Origin: JAEUOS01 sp040382235
Lineage (GTDB): Bacteria; Pseudomonadota; Gammaproteobacteria; Burkholderiales; JAEUOS01
Assembly: GCA_040382235.1 (NCBI GenBank)
Contig: JBEIFV010000012.1
Coordinates: forward strand, 1 to 64,000
Reading direction: 5' to 3'
DNA length: 64,000 bases
Every line of letters starts with the position of its first letter. Within the stretch, counting starts at the first letter, position 1. Shown in pieces: positions 43,011 through 52,741 of this stretch. Made by a program: the position numbers and the translations under genes. The notes under the pieces were generated by a model. The model made no database searches and had not been told where the DNA came from. It saw only the letters and a program-made list of their open reading frames with translations.

Positions 43011-44966
43011 ATGGCAAGAATTATCGGCATTGACCTGGGCACGACCAATTCGTGTGTAGCGATTCTGGAGGGCGACACGCCCAAGGTGATCGAGAATGCG
43101 GAAGGCGCGCGCACTACCCCCTCGATCATCGCCTACATGGAAGACGGCGAGATCACCGTTGGGGCATCGGCCAAGCGCCAAGCCGTGACCAACCCGAAAA
43201 ACACGCTGTACGCGGTCAAGCGCCTGATCGGGCGCCGCTTCGAGGAAAAGGAAGTTCAGAAGGACATCGGCCTGATGCCCTACGGGATCGTCAAGGCCGA
43301 CAACGGCGACGCCTGGGTAGAGGTGCGCAACAAGAAACTGGCGCCGCCGCAGATTTCGGCCGAAGTGCTGCGCAAGATGAAGAAAACCGCTGAGGACTAC
43401 CTGGGCGAGGAAGTCACAGAGGCGGTCATCACGGTGCCCGCGTACTTCAACGACAGCCAGCGCCAGGCCACCAAGGATGCCGGCAAGATCGCCGGCCTGG
43501 ACGTCAAGCGCATCATCAACGAGCCGACCGCCGCCGCACTGGCGTTCGGTATCGACAAGCATGGCAAGGGCGATTCCAAAATCGCCGTCTATGACTTGGG
43601 TGGCGGCACCTTCGATATCTCGATCATCGAGATCGCGGACGTCGACGGCGAAAAGCAGTTCGAGGTGCTATCGACCAACGGCGACACCTTCCTGGGCGGC
43701 GAGGATTTCGACCAGCGCGTGATGGATTACCTGTGCGACGAATTCAGGAAGGACCAGGGCATCGACCTGAAAAAAGATGTGCTGGCACTGCAGCGTCTCA
43801 AGGAAGCGGCCGAAAAAGCCAAGATTGAACTCTCTTCCTCGCAGCAGACCGAGATCAACCTCCCCTATATCACTGCCGATGCGGCAGGCCCCAAGCACAT
43901 GTCGGTCAAGCTGACGCGCGCCAAGCTGGAAAGCCTGGTCGAGGAACTGATCGAGCGCACCGCCGGCCCCTGCCTTACCGCGATCAAGGATTCCGGCGTC
44001 AAGTTGGCTGACATCTCGGACGTGATCCTGGTGGGCGGCATGACGCGCATGCCCAAGGTGCAGGACAAGGTCAAGGAGATCTTCGGCCGCGAACCGCGCA
44101 AGGACGTCAACCCCGACGAGGCCGTCGCGGTGGGTGCCGCGATTCAGGGCGCGGTCCTGTCCGGTGACCGCAAGGATGTGCTGCTGCTCGACGTCACGCC
44201 CTTGTCACTGGGGATCGAAACCCTGGGAGGCGTGATGACCAAGCTGATCACCAAGAACACCACCATCCCGACCAAGACCAGCCAGGTGTTTTCGACCGCC
44301 GACGACAACCAGGGCGCGGTGACCATTCACGTGCTGCAGGGCGAGCGCGACGTGGCCGGCGGCAACAAGAGCCTGGGTCAGTTCAACCTGGAAGGGATCC
44401 CGCCCTCGCCGCGCGGCATGCCGCAGATCGAGGTGAGCTTCGACATCGACGCCAACGGCATCCTGCACGTGAACGCGCGCGACAAGGCCACCGGTAAAGA
44501 AAACAAGATCACTATCAAGGCCAATTCCGGGCTGTCGGACGAAGAGGTCCAGCGCATGGTCAAGGATGCCGAAGCCAATGCCGCCGACGACAAGAAAAAG
44601 TTGGAGTTGGTGCAGGCCAGGAACCAGGCCGACAATCTGGTGCATTCGATGAAGAAATCGCTGGTCGAACACGGTGACAAGGTGCCCGACGAGAAGCCGA
44701 AAATCGAAGCCGCGATCAAGGATCTCGAAGAGGCTCTCAAGACCGACGACAAGGATGCGATCGAAGCCAAGACCCAGGCGCTGATGACGGTTTCGCAGAA
44801 GCTTGGCGAAAAAATGTATGCCGAAACGCAGGCGGGCGAAGCCGGCGCGCAGGCCGGGCCGGCCGAGGGTGGCGGCATGGGTGGCGCGGGTCCGAAGGCC
44901 GAGAAAAAAGACGACAGCAATGTGGTCGATGCGGAGTTCACTGAAGTAAAGGACAAGAAGGCATAA
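43011..44966 (+). CDS. dnaK: Chaperone DnaK (Hsp70)
   Basis: 651 residues. The ATPase domain has MARIIGIDLGTTNSCVAILE, IAVYDLGGGTFDISIIEIAD and DVILVGGMTRMPKVQDKV. The substrate domain has LLDVTPLSLGIETLGGVMTK and the lid ends in VVDAEFTEVKDKKA. It is the central Hsp70, working with GrpE upstream and DnaJ downstream. Its own heat-shock promoter is probably the CTTGAAA at 42943. Confidence 0.99.
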   Translation: MARIIGIDLGTTNSCVAILEGDTPKVIENAEGARTTPSIIAYMEDGEITVGASAKRQAVTNPKNTLYAVKRLIGRRFEEKEVQKDIGLMPYGIVKADNGDAWVEVRNKKLAPPQISAEVLRKMKKTAEDYLGEEVTEAVITVPAYFNDSQRQATKDAGKIAGLDVKRIINEPTAAALAFGIDKHGKGDSKIAVYDLGGGTFDISIIEIADVDGEKQFEVLSTNGDTFLGGEDFDQRVMDYLCDEFRKDQGIDLKKDVLALQRLKEAAEKAKIELSSSQQTEINLPYITADAAGPKHMSVKLTRAKLESLVEELIERTAGPCLTAIKDSGVKLADISDVILVGGMTRMPKVQDKVKEIFGREPRKDVNPDEAVAVGAAIQGAVLSGDRKDVLLLDVTPLSLGIETLGGVMTKLITKNTTIPTKTSQVFSTADDNQGAVTIHVLQGERDVAGGNKSLGQFNLEGIPPSPRGMPQIEVSFDIDANGILHVNARDKATGKENKITIKANSGLSDEEVQRMVKDAEANAADDKKKLELVQARNQADNLVHSMKKSLVEHGDKVPDEKPKIEAAIKDLEEALKTDDKDAIEAKTQALMTVSQKLGEKMYAETQAGEAGAQAGPAEGGGMGGAGPKAEKKDDSNVVDAEFTEVKDKKA

Positions 44967-44972
44967 ACCGGA

Positions 44973-45018
44973 CGTCTTTCCACGACTGGCTTGAGGCCAG
45001 AGGTGGAAAGACGCCGTT
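44973..45018 (+). terminator. Hairpin terminator or attenuator between dnaK and dnaJ
   Basis: CGTCTTTCCAC (44973-44983) and GTGGAAAGACG (45003-45013) form an 11-bp stem followed by CCGTTTT. It would trim dnaJ expression relative to dnaK. Confidence 0.7.
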
Positions 45019-45100
45019 TTATGTGGCCGGATTCGAGCGCTCGCGCTTTTGCGCGACGCTCAATCCGGCCGTTCCCGTTGGTGTGGATTGGGGTTGCTGA

Positions 45101-46234
45101 ATGGCAAAGCGCGATTACTACGAAGTGTTGGGCGTCAATAAAGGTGCCGACGAAGACGAGATCAAGAAGGCTTATCGCAAACTGGCGATGAAACATCACC
45201 CTGACCGCAATCAGGGCGACGCTGCCAAAGACTCGGAGGAAAAGTTCAAGGAGGTCAAGGAAGCCTACGAGATCCTGACCGACGCCAACAAGCGTGCGGC
45301 CTACGACCGCTTCGGGCATGCCGGGGTTGACCCGGCGGCCGGCGGACAGGGCGGGCAGGGATTCGGCGGCTTTTCAGACGCGTTCGGCGATATCTTCGAG
45401 GGCATTTTTGGCGGTGGCGGCGGGCGCGGGCGCGGCGGCTCTAACGTGTATCGTGGCTCCGACTTGCGCTACAACCTGGAAATCACCCTGGAGCAAGCCG
45501 CGCGCGGCTACGAAACCAAGATCCGCATTCCGGCCATCGAGGCATGCGAAACCTGTCGCGGAACGGGTGCCAAGGTCGGCACCAGCCCCAAGGCCTGCAC
45601 CACCTGTGGCGGCAACGGGCAGGTGCGCGTGCAGCAGGGATTTTTCTCTATCCAGCAGACCTGCCCGAAATGTCACGGCGGCGGCAAGATCATCTCCGAC
45701 CCGTGCAAGTCCTGCGACGGTGCCGGGCGCGTCAAGCGCCAGAAGACCCTGTCGATCAAGATTCCGTCGGGGGTTGACGAGGGTGACCGCATCCGCCTCA
45801 CCGGCGAAGGCGAACCCGGAGCCAACGGCGGCCCGCCTGGCGACCTCTACGTGCAGATGTCGCTCAAGGCGCACACGGTCTTTCAGCGCGAAGCCGATGA
45901 CCTGCATTGTGAAATGCCGGTCAGCTTCGCCACCGCGGCTTTGGGCGGATCGGTGGAGATTCCCACCCTCGATGGCGCCGCCGAAATCAAGGTGCCGCCG
46001 GAGACCCAAAGTGGGCGCACCTTCCGCCTGCGCGGCAAGGGCATCAAGGGGGTGCGCTCAAGCCACCCGGGCGACCTCTACTGTCATGTGGTGATCGAAA
46101 CGCCGATCAACTTGACCGGGCGGCAAAAGGAATTGCTGCGTGAATTCGACGAGATCAACCGCAGCGATTCGGGCTCTCACAACCCGCGAGAGAAATCCTT
46201 CATGGATCGCATGAAGGATTTTTTCACCGGTTGA
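45101..46234 (+). CDS. dnaJ: Chaperone DnaJ (Hsp40)
   Basis: 377 residues. J domain with HPD (AMKHHPDRNQGD), a Gly-rich linker, and four zinc motifs: CETCRGTG, CTTCGGNG, CPKCHGGG and CKSCDGAG. The C-terminal substrate domain has GDLYVQMSLKAHTVFQREAD. Full type I DnaJ. It stimulates DnaK ATPase. Confidence 0.99.
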   Translation: MAKRDYYEVLGVNKGADEDEIKKAYRKLAMKHHPDRNQGDAAKDSEEKFKEVKEAYEILTDANKRAAYDRFGHAGVDPAAGGQGGQGFGGFSDAFGDIFEGIFGGGGGRGRGGSNVYRGSDLRYNLEITLEQAARGYETKIRIPAIEACETCRGTGAKVGTSPKACTTCGGNGQVRVQQGFFSIQQTCPKCHGGGKIISDPCKSCDGAGRVKRQKTLSIKIPSGVDEGDRIRLTGEGEPGANGGPPGDLYVQMSLKAHTVFQREADDLHCEMPVSFATAALGGSVEIPTLDGAAEIKVPPETQSGRTFRLRGKGIKGVRSSHPGDLYCHVVIETPINLTGRQKELLREFDEINRSDSGSHNPREKSFMDRMKDFFTG

Positions 46235-46263
46235 CTGCGACTCCTCGCGGGCTTCAGGCAGGC

Positions 46264-46791
46264 TTAAGCCGCGCTCGATTGCCTGCGACGCGGCAAGGTC
46301 GGACCGACCCGCGCCTCAATGGCGGCCTGCAACCCGGCCCGGCCGCCAAACATGAATACCGCCTCGGCCAGCACGAATAGCGGCCCGATCAGAAGGCCCA
46401 GGATATCGTCGACAAAGGCGGGCTTGCGCCCTTCGTAGTAATGGCCGATGAACTGGATGATCCAGCCGAAGACAAACATGCCGATGCCCGCCATGAGCCA
46501 GGTCGGCGTACTCGCGGCTGCCACCATCTGACCGACCCAGGCCATGATGCCGATGGCGGCCACCAAACCCAGACCGAGGCTGATATCGAGCAGAAGGTAG
46601 TAGATTCCGGCCGCGATCAGGGCAACGATGGCCGGCGTCACCGACAGGCCCGCGACCTCGATGGCGGGTCGCGCAAGCAGGATGACAACGCTCAAAACGA
46701 TCATCGGCACGCCAACCAGATGGGTGGCGATGTTGCGGCGATCGCGATGGTAGGCGGCGTAGTTGGCCAACTGGTCAGTCACGCTTCTCAT
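46264..46791 (-). CDS. DUF962 (Mpo1-like) membrane protein
   Basis: 175 residues. The N-terminal segment DQLANYAAYHRDRRNIATHL and VGVPMIVLSVVILLARPAI begin the family, and FIGHYYEGRKPAFVDDILGL is the Mpo1/DUF962 histidine signature. Four or five hydrophobic helices follow. Yeast Mpo1 is a dioxygenase acting on 2-hydroxy fatty acids; bacterial function is unclear. The ATG at 46791 has a GAGG ten bases upstream. It starts 47 bp after cysS and is probably cotranscribed. Confidence 0.85.
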   Translation of the reverse strand: MRSVTDQLANYAAYHRDRRNIATHLVGVPMIVLSVVILLARPAIEVAGLSVTPAIVALIAAGIYYLLLDISLGLGLVAAIGIMAWVGQMVAAASTPTWLMAGIGMFVFGWIIQFIGHYYEGRKPAFVDDILGLLIGPLFVLAEAVFMFGGRAGLQAAIEARVGPTLPRRRQSSAA

Positions 46792-46838
46792 GATCGAATC
46801 CTCGCGACAATCGAAAACACCGCAACCTTGGCAGCCAA

Positions 46839-48215
46839 TCAGGTGCTGCGCCACTCGGTTGCGCCGCCCGGCTTGTCTTCGAGCACGATACCCCGGGACA
46901 GGAGCTGGGCGCGAATCGCATCGGCCCGTGCGAAATCGCGCGCCTTCTTGGCGGCGGCGCGTTCGGCGATCAGGCTTTCTACTTCCACCCCACCGCCTGC
47001 GGCGCTACCCTGCAAAAACACCTGCGGATCGCGTTCCAGGAGGCCCAGCAGGCCGCCCAACGCCTTGAGTTGTGCTGCCTTCACCGCATCGGCGCCACGG
47101 TTGATCTCGGCGGCCAGGTCGAATAGCACAGACATCGCCACGGGGGTGTTGAAATCGTCATCCATCGCCGCGCGAAACTGCCGCGCATGCGGCTCGTCCC
47201 AGTCGACTGCAAGCGATGACCCGGCCGGCGCGGCCTTGAGTGCGGTGTAAAGACGCGTCAAGGCATTGCGCGCGTCGTCGAGATGGGCGTCGGAGTAATT
47301 CAGCGGGCTGCGATAGTGGGCGCGCAGAATGAAGAAGCGCACGACTTCGGCGTCGTACTTTTCAAGCACTTCATGAATGGTGAAAAAATTGCCCAGCGAT
47401 TTCGACATCTTCTCGTCATCGACGCGTACGAAACCATTGTGCATCCAGGTGTTGACGAATTTGTGCTCGTGCGCACCCTCGCTCTGGGCAATCTCGTTCT
47501 CGTGATGCGGAAATTGCAGATCGGCGCCGCCGCCGTGGATATCGAAATGCGCGCCCAGCAGCGCCTCGCTCATGGCCGAGCATTCTATGTGCCAGCCGGG
47601 CCTGCCGCTGCCCCAGGGCGAAGCCCAGCGCGTATCGGCGGGCTCGCTTTCCTTGGCGCTTTTCCACAGTACGAAGTCGAGCGGATCGCGTTTGGTGGAA
47701 TTCACCTCGACCCGCTCACCGGCGCGCAAATCGTCGAGTGATTTGCCCGACAGCGCGCCATAGGCGGGAAAATTGCGCACCGAAAAATTCATGTCTCCAT
47801 CATCTGCCTGATAGGCCAGGCCGCGTGCTTCGAGCTTTTCGATCATCGTCAGCATCTGCGGCACGTAGGCGGTGGCGCGCGGTTCATGATCCGGCTTCTG
47901 CACGCCTAAAGCTGCCGCGTCTTCATCCATCAGCGCGATGAAGCGCGCGGTCAGCTGCGAAATCGATTCGCCGTTCTCGACCGCGCGGCGGATGATCTTG
48001 TCATCGATATCGGTGATGTTGCGTACGTACGTGACCGCATACCCCGCTGCGCGCAGCCAGCGCTGCACCACGTCGAACACCACCATCACACGCGCATGGC
48101 CGACGTGGCAGCGATCGTAGACGGTCATGCCGCACACATAGAGCCCGACCTTGCCCGGCACGAGGGGCTTGAACTCTTCTTTAGTGCGGGAAAGCGTGTT
48201 GTAGATCTCAAGCAT
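46839..48215 (-). CDS. cysS: Cysteinyl-tRNA synthetase
   Basis: 458 residues. Zinc and HIGH motifs are in LYVCGMTVYDRCHVGHARVM; KMSKSLGNFFTIHEVLEKYD holds KMSKS. WHIECSAMSEALLGAHFDIH and GADLQFPHHENEIAQSEGAH bear the cysteine-binding zinc site. The start at 48215 begins MLEIYNTLSRTKEEF. Standard full length. Confidence 0.97.
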   Translation of the reverse strand: MLEIYNTLSRTKEEFKPLVPGKVGLYVCGMTVYDRCHVGHARVMVVFDVVQRWLRAAGYAVTYVRNITDIDDKIIRRAVENGESISQLTARFIALMDEDAAALGVQKPDHEPRATAYVPQMLTMIEKLEARGLAYQADDGDMNFSVRNFPAYGALSGKSLDDLRAGERVEVNSTKRDPLDFVLWKSAKESEPADTRWASPWGSGRPGWHIECSAMSEALLGAHFDIHGGGADLQFPHHENEIAQSEGAHEHKFVNTWMHNGFVRVDDEKMSKSLGNFFTIHEVLEKYDAEVVRFFILRAHYRSPLNYSDAHLDDARNALTRLYTALKAAPAGSSLAVDWDEPHARQFRAAMDDDFNTPVAMSVLFDLAAEINRGADAVKAAQLKALGGLLGLLERDPQVFLQGSAAGGGVEVESLIAERAAAKKARDFARADAIRAQLLSRGIVLEDKPGGATEWRST

Positions 48216-48538
48216 GGTGGCGATAACGGTCGAAACCCTGGGTGGAAGTCGAATGCCAGGCACTGTAAGGCCCTGCTGCGGCGACCGGGCGCGGGGCGCG
48301 GTGGTCTATCTTCAGGCGAAATTCAGCCGCAGCGCGGGCGACATCGCCACCCTGCCGCAAGCCGGGCCGGCGACGGCACGAAACCTGACGCTCGATCGCG
48401 CAAAAGGTACGCGATAATCTCGAGCAGGATTCCAAAGTTGGGTAAAATCATGGGCTTGGATCGAGCGGGTGTAGGGTGGTTTGCCTACGGGTTGCCGGCA
48501 CCGCATGCACACATAAAGATGCGAATCGAGTATAGCAG
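48216..48538. other. Divergent intergenic region between cysS and the TPR gene
   Basis: 323 bp with no gene I would accept; short plus-strand frames are basic and of random composition. TAAAAT near 48445 could be a -10 for the plus-strand operon. Nothing else stands out. Confidence 0.4.
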
Positions 48539-49627
48539 ATGACTTTTTCCCGCTTTTCGCCTCTGTACCACGGCATCGTGGCGCTGATTTTGGCCTGCGG
48601 CGCGGCGGCCGCAGTGGCCGACGATATCGCCGATATCGGCAAGCTTCTCAAGGGCGGGCAGTTGGAACAGGCCTCGCAGAGGGTTGATGCATTTCTCGCC
48701 AGCAAACCGCGAGACGCACAAGGGCAGTTTCTCAAGGGCCTGATCCTCACCGAGCAGAACAAGACCACCGAGGCGATCGCCGCCTTCACCAAACTGACCG
48801 AGCTCTATCCCGAGTTGCCCGAGCCCTACAACAACTTGGCGGTGCTGTATGCGGGGCTTGGCCAGTTCGAGCGGGCGCGCCAGGCCCTTGAAATGGCAAT
48901 CCGCACCCATCCGTCTTATGCCACAGCACACGAAAACCTGGGCGACGTGTATGCCAAGCTGGCAAGCCAGGCTTATGACAAGGCCTTGCAACTGGATTCC
49001 AACAATCCCACCGCGCAAACCAAGCTGGCGTTGGTACGCGATTTGATCGGCAGCGGCGCGCGGCGCCCGCAGGTGGCCCAGGCCGCCGGCAAGCCGCCCG
49101 CCGTCTCCACCATGGCACCGGCAGTTGCGCCGGTGGCGCCGTCTATTGCGGCTGCGGCCAAGGATGCCAAAGCCGCACCGGTAGTTGCGGCAAAAGACGC
49201 CAAGGCGGCAGCGGCGCCAGCAACGGCAGTCGCGCAAGTACCGGCGCCAGCGCCGCCCCCTCCCAAGGAATCGGCGCGGCCGTCCAACGAAGAGGCCGAG
49301 GTCATCGCCGCCCTCAACGCCTGGGCGACCGCCTGGGGCAAGCAGGATGCGGCTGCCTATCTGGCCGCCTATGGGAGTGACTTCAAACTGCCGCGCGGTG
49401 AATCGCGCCAGGCTTGGGAAGCCAGCCGCAAGCAACGCATCGTTGCCCCAAAGAAGATTGAAATCAAGATCGAAAATCCCAAGGTCAGCTTTGCCGATGG
49501 TGTGGCGACCATCAAGTTCCGCCAGAATTACAGGTCGAACATCATCTCGGCGAACAGCGCCAAGACCCTGGTGATGGCCAAAAACGGCAGCAAATGGCAG
49601 ATTCGCGAAGAGCGCAGCGGCAATTGA
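48539..49627 (+). CDS. Secreted TPR protein with C-terminal NTF2-like domain
   Basis: 362 residues. The signal peptide ends near AVADD. TPR helices cover about residues 30-165 (KGGQLEQASQRVDAFLASKP, PEPYNNLAVLYAGLGQFERA, AYDKALQLDSNNPTAQTKLA). A low-complexity Ala/Pro/Lys linker spans about 185-250. An NTF2/SnoaL-like domain (VIAALNAWATAWGKQDAAAY, ending AKNGSKWQIREERSGN) closes it. The stop shares a base with the next start (TGATG), so it is coupled to the L,D-transpeptidase, whose tail has the same domain type. Confidence 0.8.
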   Translation: MTFSRFSPLYHGIVALILACGAAAAVADDIADIGKLLKGGQLEQASQRVDAFLASKPRDAQGQFLKGLILTEQNKTTEAIAAFTKLTELYPELPEPYNNLAVLYAGLGQFERARQALEMAIRTHPSYATAHENLGDVYAKLASQAYDKALQLDSNNPTAQTKLALVRDLIGSGARRPQVAQAAGKPPAVSTMAPAVAPVAPSIAAAAKDAKAAPVVAAKDAKAAAAPATAVAQVPAPAPPPPKESARPSNEEAEVIAALNAWATAWGKQDAAAYLAAYGSDFKLPRGESRQAWEASRKQRIVAPKKIEIKIENPKVSFADGVATIKFRQNYRSNIISANSAKTLVMAKNGSKWQIREERSGN

Positions 49628-50832
49628 TGGCGGTTGCTACGCGCTTGTCGCGCGCCTTGCCGCACGCATGCATTGCGGCCCTGTTGTGCCTGGTAGCGGT
49701 GTTTGGCCAGGCGCAGGCGCAAAAGCTGCCGAGTGACGACGTCGAGACCGCGCTGGTCGGCATCTTCAAGGCCATCGAGGGCAGGCGCCTGGCCGAAGCC
49801 CTGGCACGCACCGAAGCCCTGATCGCAAGCCGCCCGAACTACAGGCTCGCGCACCTGATCAAGGGCGACCTGCTGCTGGCACGCGGCTGGCCGATCCGCA
49901 CCATGGGTGCGGCCCCCAATGCCCCGCCGGAACGCGTACGCGAGCTGCGCGAGGAAGCCCTGGCGCGCCTGGCGGCTTACCGGCAGCGCCCGCCCAAAGA
50001 CGGCATTCCGCGCTACCTGCTGCAATTGCGCCCGGACCAGAAGAACGCAGTCGTGGTCGATACGAAGAAATCGCGGCTCTACATTTATGAGAACGACAAC
50101 GGCAAGCCGCGCTTTGTCGCCGACTACTACATAAGCCACGGCAAGAACGGCTCCGACAAGTTGCGCGAAGGCGACCAGAAGACCCCACTGGGCGTCTATC
50201 ACGTCACCGCCAGCCTGCCCAAGACCAAGCTGGCCGATCTCTACGGTGACGGCGCCTTTCCGATCAATTACCCGAACGGGTGGGATCGGCGCAACGGGCG
50301 CGGCGGCTCCGGCATCTGGCTGCACGGCACACCCTCGGATACCTTTGCGCGCGCACCGCGCGCCAGCGACGGCTGCGTGGTGCTGTCAAACCAGGATTTG
50401 CGTTCAGTGGCGCACTTGATTCAGGTGGGCTTGACGCCGGTGATCATCAGCGACCATGTCGAGTGGCTGTCGCTGGACGACTGGAACAACGAGCGCAGGG
50501 CACTGCAGAATGCGATCGAGCAATGGCGCCGCGACTGGGAAAGCCGCGACTCCGATGCCTACCTGAAGCACTATGCGCGCGCCTTTCAGGGTGACGGCAT
50601 GAACTTGAAGACCTGGAGCGAGCGCAAGCGCCAGATCAATGCGGGCAAGGCCTGGATCAAGGTTGGTCTTGCCAACATCAGCATGCTGCGTTACCCGGGC
50701 AAGGACGACATGGTGGTCGTGACATTCGACCAAGACTACCAATCCAGCAACCTGGCGAACGTGATGAAAAAACGCACCTACTGGCTCAAGGAAGACGGCC
50801 AGTGGAAAATCGTCGATGAAGGCGCGGGCTAG
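49627..50832 (+). CDS. L,D-transpeptidase (YkuD) with NTF2-like C-terminal domain
   Basis: 401 residues. After a signal peptide ending AQAQ comes a TPR-like stretch, then the YkuD domain with the catalytic site IWLHGTPSDTFARAPRASDG followed by Cys250 (CVVLSN). The HG...SxGC pattern is complete. The C-terminal region from about residue 290 (AIEQWRRDWESRDSDAYLKH to YWLKEDGQWKIVDEGAG) repeats the NTF2-like domain of the upstream TPR protein. It probably crosslinks peptidoglycan or attaches an outer-membrane protein. The ATG at 49627 overlaps the upstream stop. Confidence 0.87.
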   Translation: MAVATRLSRALPHACIAALLCLVAVFGQAQAQKLPSDDVETALVGIFKAIEGRRLAEALARTEALIASRPNYRLAHLIKGDLLLARGWPIRTMGAAPNAPPERVRELREEALARLAAYRQRPPKDGIPRYLLQLRPDQKNAVVVDTKKSRLYIYENDNGKPRFVADYYISHGKNGSDKLREGDQKTPLGVYHVTASLPKTKLADLYGDGAFPINYPNGWDRRNGRGGSGIWLHGTPSDTFARAPRASDGCVVLSNQDLRSVAHLIQVGLTPVIISDHVEWLSLDDWNNERRALQNAIEQWRRDWESRDSDAYLKHYARAFQGDGMNLKTWSERKRQINAGKAWIKVGLANISMLRYPGKDDMVVVTFDQDYQSSNLANVMKKRTYWLKEDGQWKIVDEGAG

Positions 50833-50874
50833 CCGCGCGTCACCCACCTCTCCCACTTTTTCTGGAGCCCTTGC

Positions 50875-51435
50875 ATGAAACAAGCCCTGATTGCAGTCGC
50901 GCTCGCCGCCTGTGCCGGCGCGAGTTGCGCCCAAACCGTCGAGATGAAAACCTCGATGGGCGCGATCGTCATCGAACTCAACGCCGACCGCGCTCCGAAG
51001 ACAGTTGCCAACTTCGTGCAGTATGTGAAGGACGGCCACTATAACGGCACCATCTTTCACCGCGTGATCAACGGCTTCATGATCCAGGGTGGCGGCTTCG
51101 ATGCCGGCATGAAGCAGAAGGCGGTACGCACACCGATTCCGCTGGAGTCGAAAAACGGCCTGAAAAACGACACCGGCACCATCGCCATGGCGCGCACCTC
51201 GGTGCCGGATTCAGCGACAGCGCAGTTTTTCATCAATGTCGCCGACAATGCCATGCTCAATGCACCGCAACCGGACGGCCATGGCTATGCGGTATTCGGC
51301 CATGTCGTCCGTGGCATGGACGTGGTTGAAAAAATCAAGGCTGTCGCCACCGGCAACGTCGGCGGGCACCAGAATGTGCCGAGCAATCCGATCGTGATCG
51401 AAAGCGTGAAGCTTGTCGATGCGGTGAAAAAATAA
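50875..51435 (+). CDS. ppiA: Periplasmic cyclophilin-type peptidyl-prolyl isomerase
   Basis: 186 residues. The signal peptide MKQALIAVALAACAGASCAQ is followed by a cyclophilin core: MGAIVIELNADRAPKTVANF, TIFHRVINGFMIQGGGFDAG, IAMARTSVPDSATAQFFINV and AVFGHVVRGMDVVEKIK. The catalytic Arg is in FHRVI. The next gene is a paralogue without a signal peptide. Confidence 0.93.
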   Translation: MKQALIAVALAACAGASCAQTVEMKTSMGAIVIELNADRAPKTVANFVQYVKDGHYNGTIFHRVINGFMIQGGGFDAGMKQKAVRTPIPLESKNGLKNDTGTIAMARTSVPDSATAQFFINVADNAMLNAPQPDGHGYAVFGHVVRGMDVVEKIKAVATGNVGGHQNVPSNPIVIESVKLVDAVKK

Positions 51436-51453
51436 CCATTGAAAGGAAGCATC

Positions 51454-51951
51454 ATGACCCAGGTACTGATCACCACCAACCACGGCGCCATCAAGCTTGA
51501 ACTCGACCATGCCAAGGCGCCCAAGACCGTCGAGAACTTCGTGCAGTACACACGCGACGGCCACTACGACAACACCGTGTTCCATCGCGTGATCGCCAAT
51601 TTCATGGTGCAGGGCGGCGGCTTCGAGCCCGGCATGAAGCAAAAGCCCACCCGCGCGCAGATCGACAACGAAGCCACCAACGGCCTGAAAAACGACGAGT
51701 ACACCGTCGCCATGGCGCGCACCGGCGACCCGCACTCCGCGACGGCGCAGTTTTTCATCAACGTCAAGAACAACGACTTCCTCAATTTCACCAGCCCCAA
51801 CGGCAATGGCTGGGGCTACTGTGTGTTTGGCCGGGTAATTGAAGGCAAGGACGTGGTCGACAAGATCAAGGCCGTCAAGACCGGTACCAAGGGTTTTCAT
51901 CAGGACGTGCCGGAGGAAGACGTAGTGATGTTGAAGGCTGAAGTCCTCTAA
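51454..51951 (+). CDS. ppiB: Cytoplasmic cyclophilin-type peptidyl-prolyl isomerase
   Basis: 165 residues, no signal peptide. MTQVLITTNHGAIKLELDHA, TVFHRVIANFMVQGGGFEPG, VAMARTGDPHSATAQFFINV and YCVFGRVIEGKDVVDKIKAV are the PpiB core. The start at 51454 has AAAGGAAGC upstream. It follows the periplasmic paralogue by 18 bp: a tandem duplication with split localisation. Confidence 0.94.
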   Translation: MTQVLITTNHGAIKLELDHAKAPKTVENFVQYTRDGHYDNTVFHRVIANFMVQGGGFEPGMKQKPTRAQIDNEATNGLKNDEYTVAMARTGDPHSATAQFFINVKNNDFLNFTSPNGNGWGYCVFGRVIEGKDVVDKIKAVKTGTKGFHQDVPEEDVVMLKAEVL

Positions 51952-51989
51952 TTCCGGCCGCTGGCAGCATTGACACCGGGCCGCGCAGC

Positions 51990-52712
51990 ATGACGGCCTT
52001 GTTCATTTCCGACCTGCACCTGAGGCCGGAACGCCCGGCGGTGATACAGGTGCTCAAGCGTTTTCTGCACCTGGTCCCCATAAGCGGTGACACCCTGTAC
52101 GTGATGGGCGATCTGTTCGAGTACTGGGCCGGTGACGACGACCTCGAAGCGCCTGCCAATGCTGAAGTCGTCGATGCGCTGGCCACGTGCGCGACACGCG
52201 GCATTGCGCTCTACTGGATCGCCGGCAATCGCGACTTCCTGGCGGGTAGGGCCTTCACCACCGCGGCCGGCATGACGCCGCTGACCGAACCGTTCGCCTT
52301 CGACCTGCATGGCGAGCGCACCGTGCTGCTGCACGGCGACACGCTATGTACCGACGACCATGCCTATCAGGCGTTTCGCTGTGAAGTACGCAGCGTCCGC
52401 TGGCAGCGCGAGTTCCTCACCCGTCCTCTGGCGCAACGACGCGCCGAGATCGAAGCCCTGCGGGCGCAAAGCGAAAATGAGAAAGCCGTCAAGGCTGCGG
52501 CCATCATGGATGTCAACGCCGAGGCCGTCAGCCGCCTGTTTGCCGAATCCGGCGCGCGACGCATGATCCACGGCCACACGCATCGCCCGGCGCGCCACGA
52601 CTATGTGATGCTTGGCCGCCAGGCCTGCCGCTGGGTGCTGCCGGCCTGGGACGACACACCCGGCTATCTGCGTGTGGATACCGACGGCGCCGCACTCATC
52701 GATTTCAAGTGA
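51990..52712 (+). CDS. lpxH: UDP-2,3-diacylglucosamine diphosphatase
   Basis: 240 residues. Metallophosphoesterase motifs: MTALFISDLHLRPERPAVI, VMGDLFEYWAGDDD, WIAGNRDFLAGRAF, VLLHGDTLCTDDHAYQAFR and MIHGHTHRPARHDY. It makes lipid X in lipid A synthesis. Placement after ppiB is the usual proteobacterial order. Confidence 0.95.
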   Translation: MTALFISDLHLRPERPAVIQVLKRFLHLVPISGDTLYVMGDLFEYWAGDDDLEAPANAEVVDALATCATRGIALYWIAGNRDFLAGRAFTTAAGMTPLTEPFAFDLHGERTVLLHGDTLCTDDHAYQAFRCEVRSVRWQREFLTRPLAQRRAEIEALRAQSENEKAVKAAAIMDVNAEAVSRLFAESGARRMIHGHTHRPARHDYVMLGRQACRWVLPAWDDTPGYLRVDTDGAALIDFK

Positions 52713-52741
52713 TTTTATTCCCCGAAAAGGAGAACACAAGC

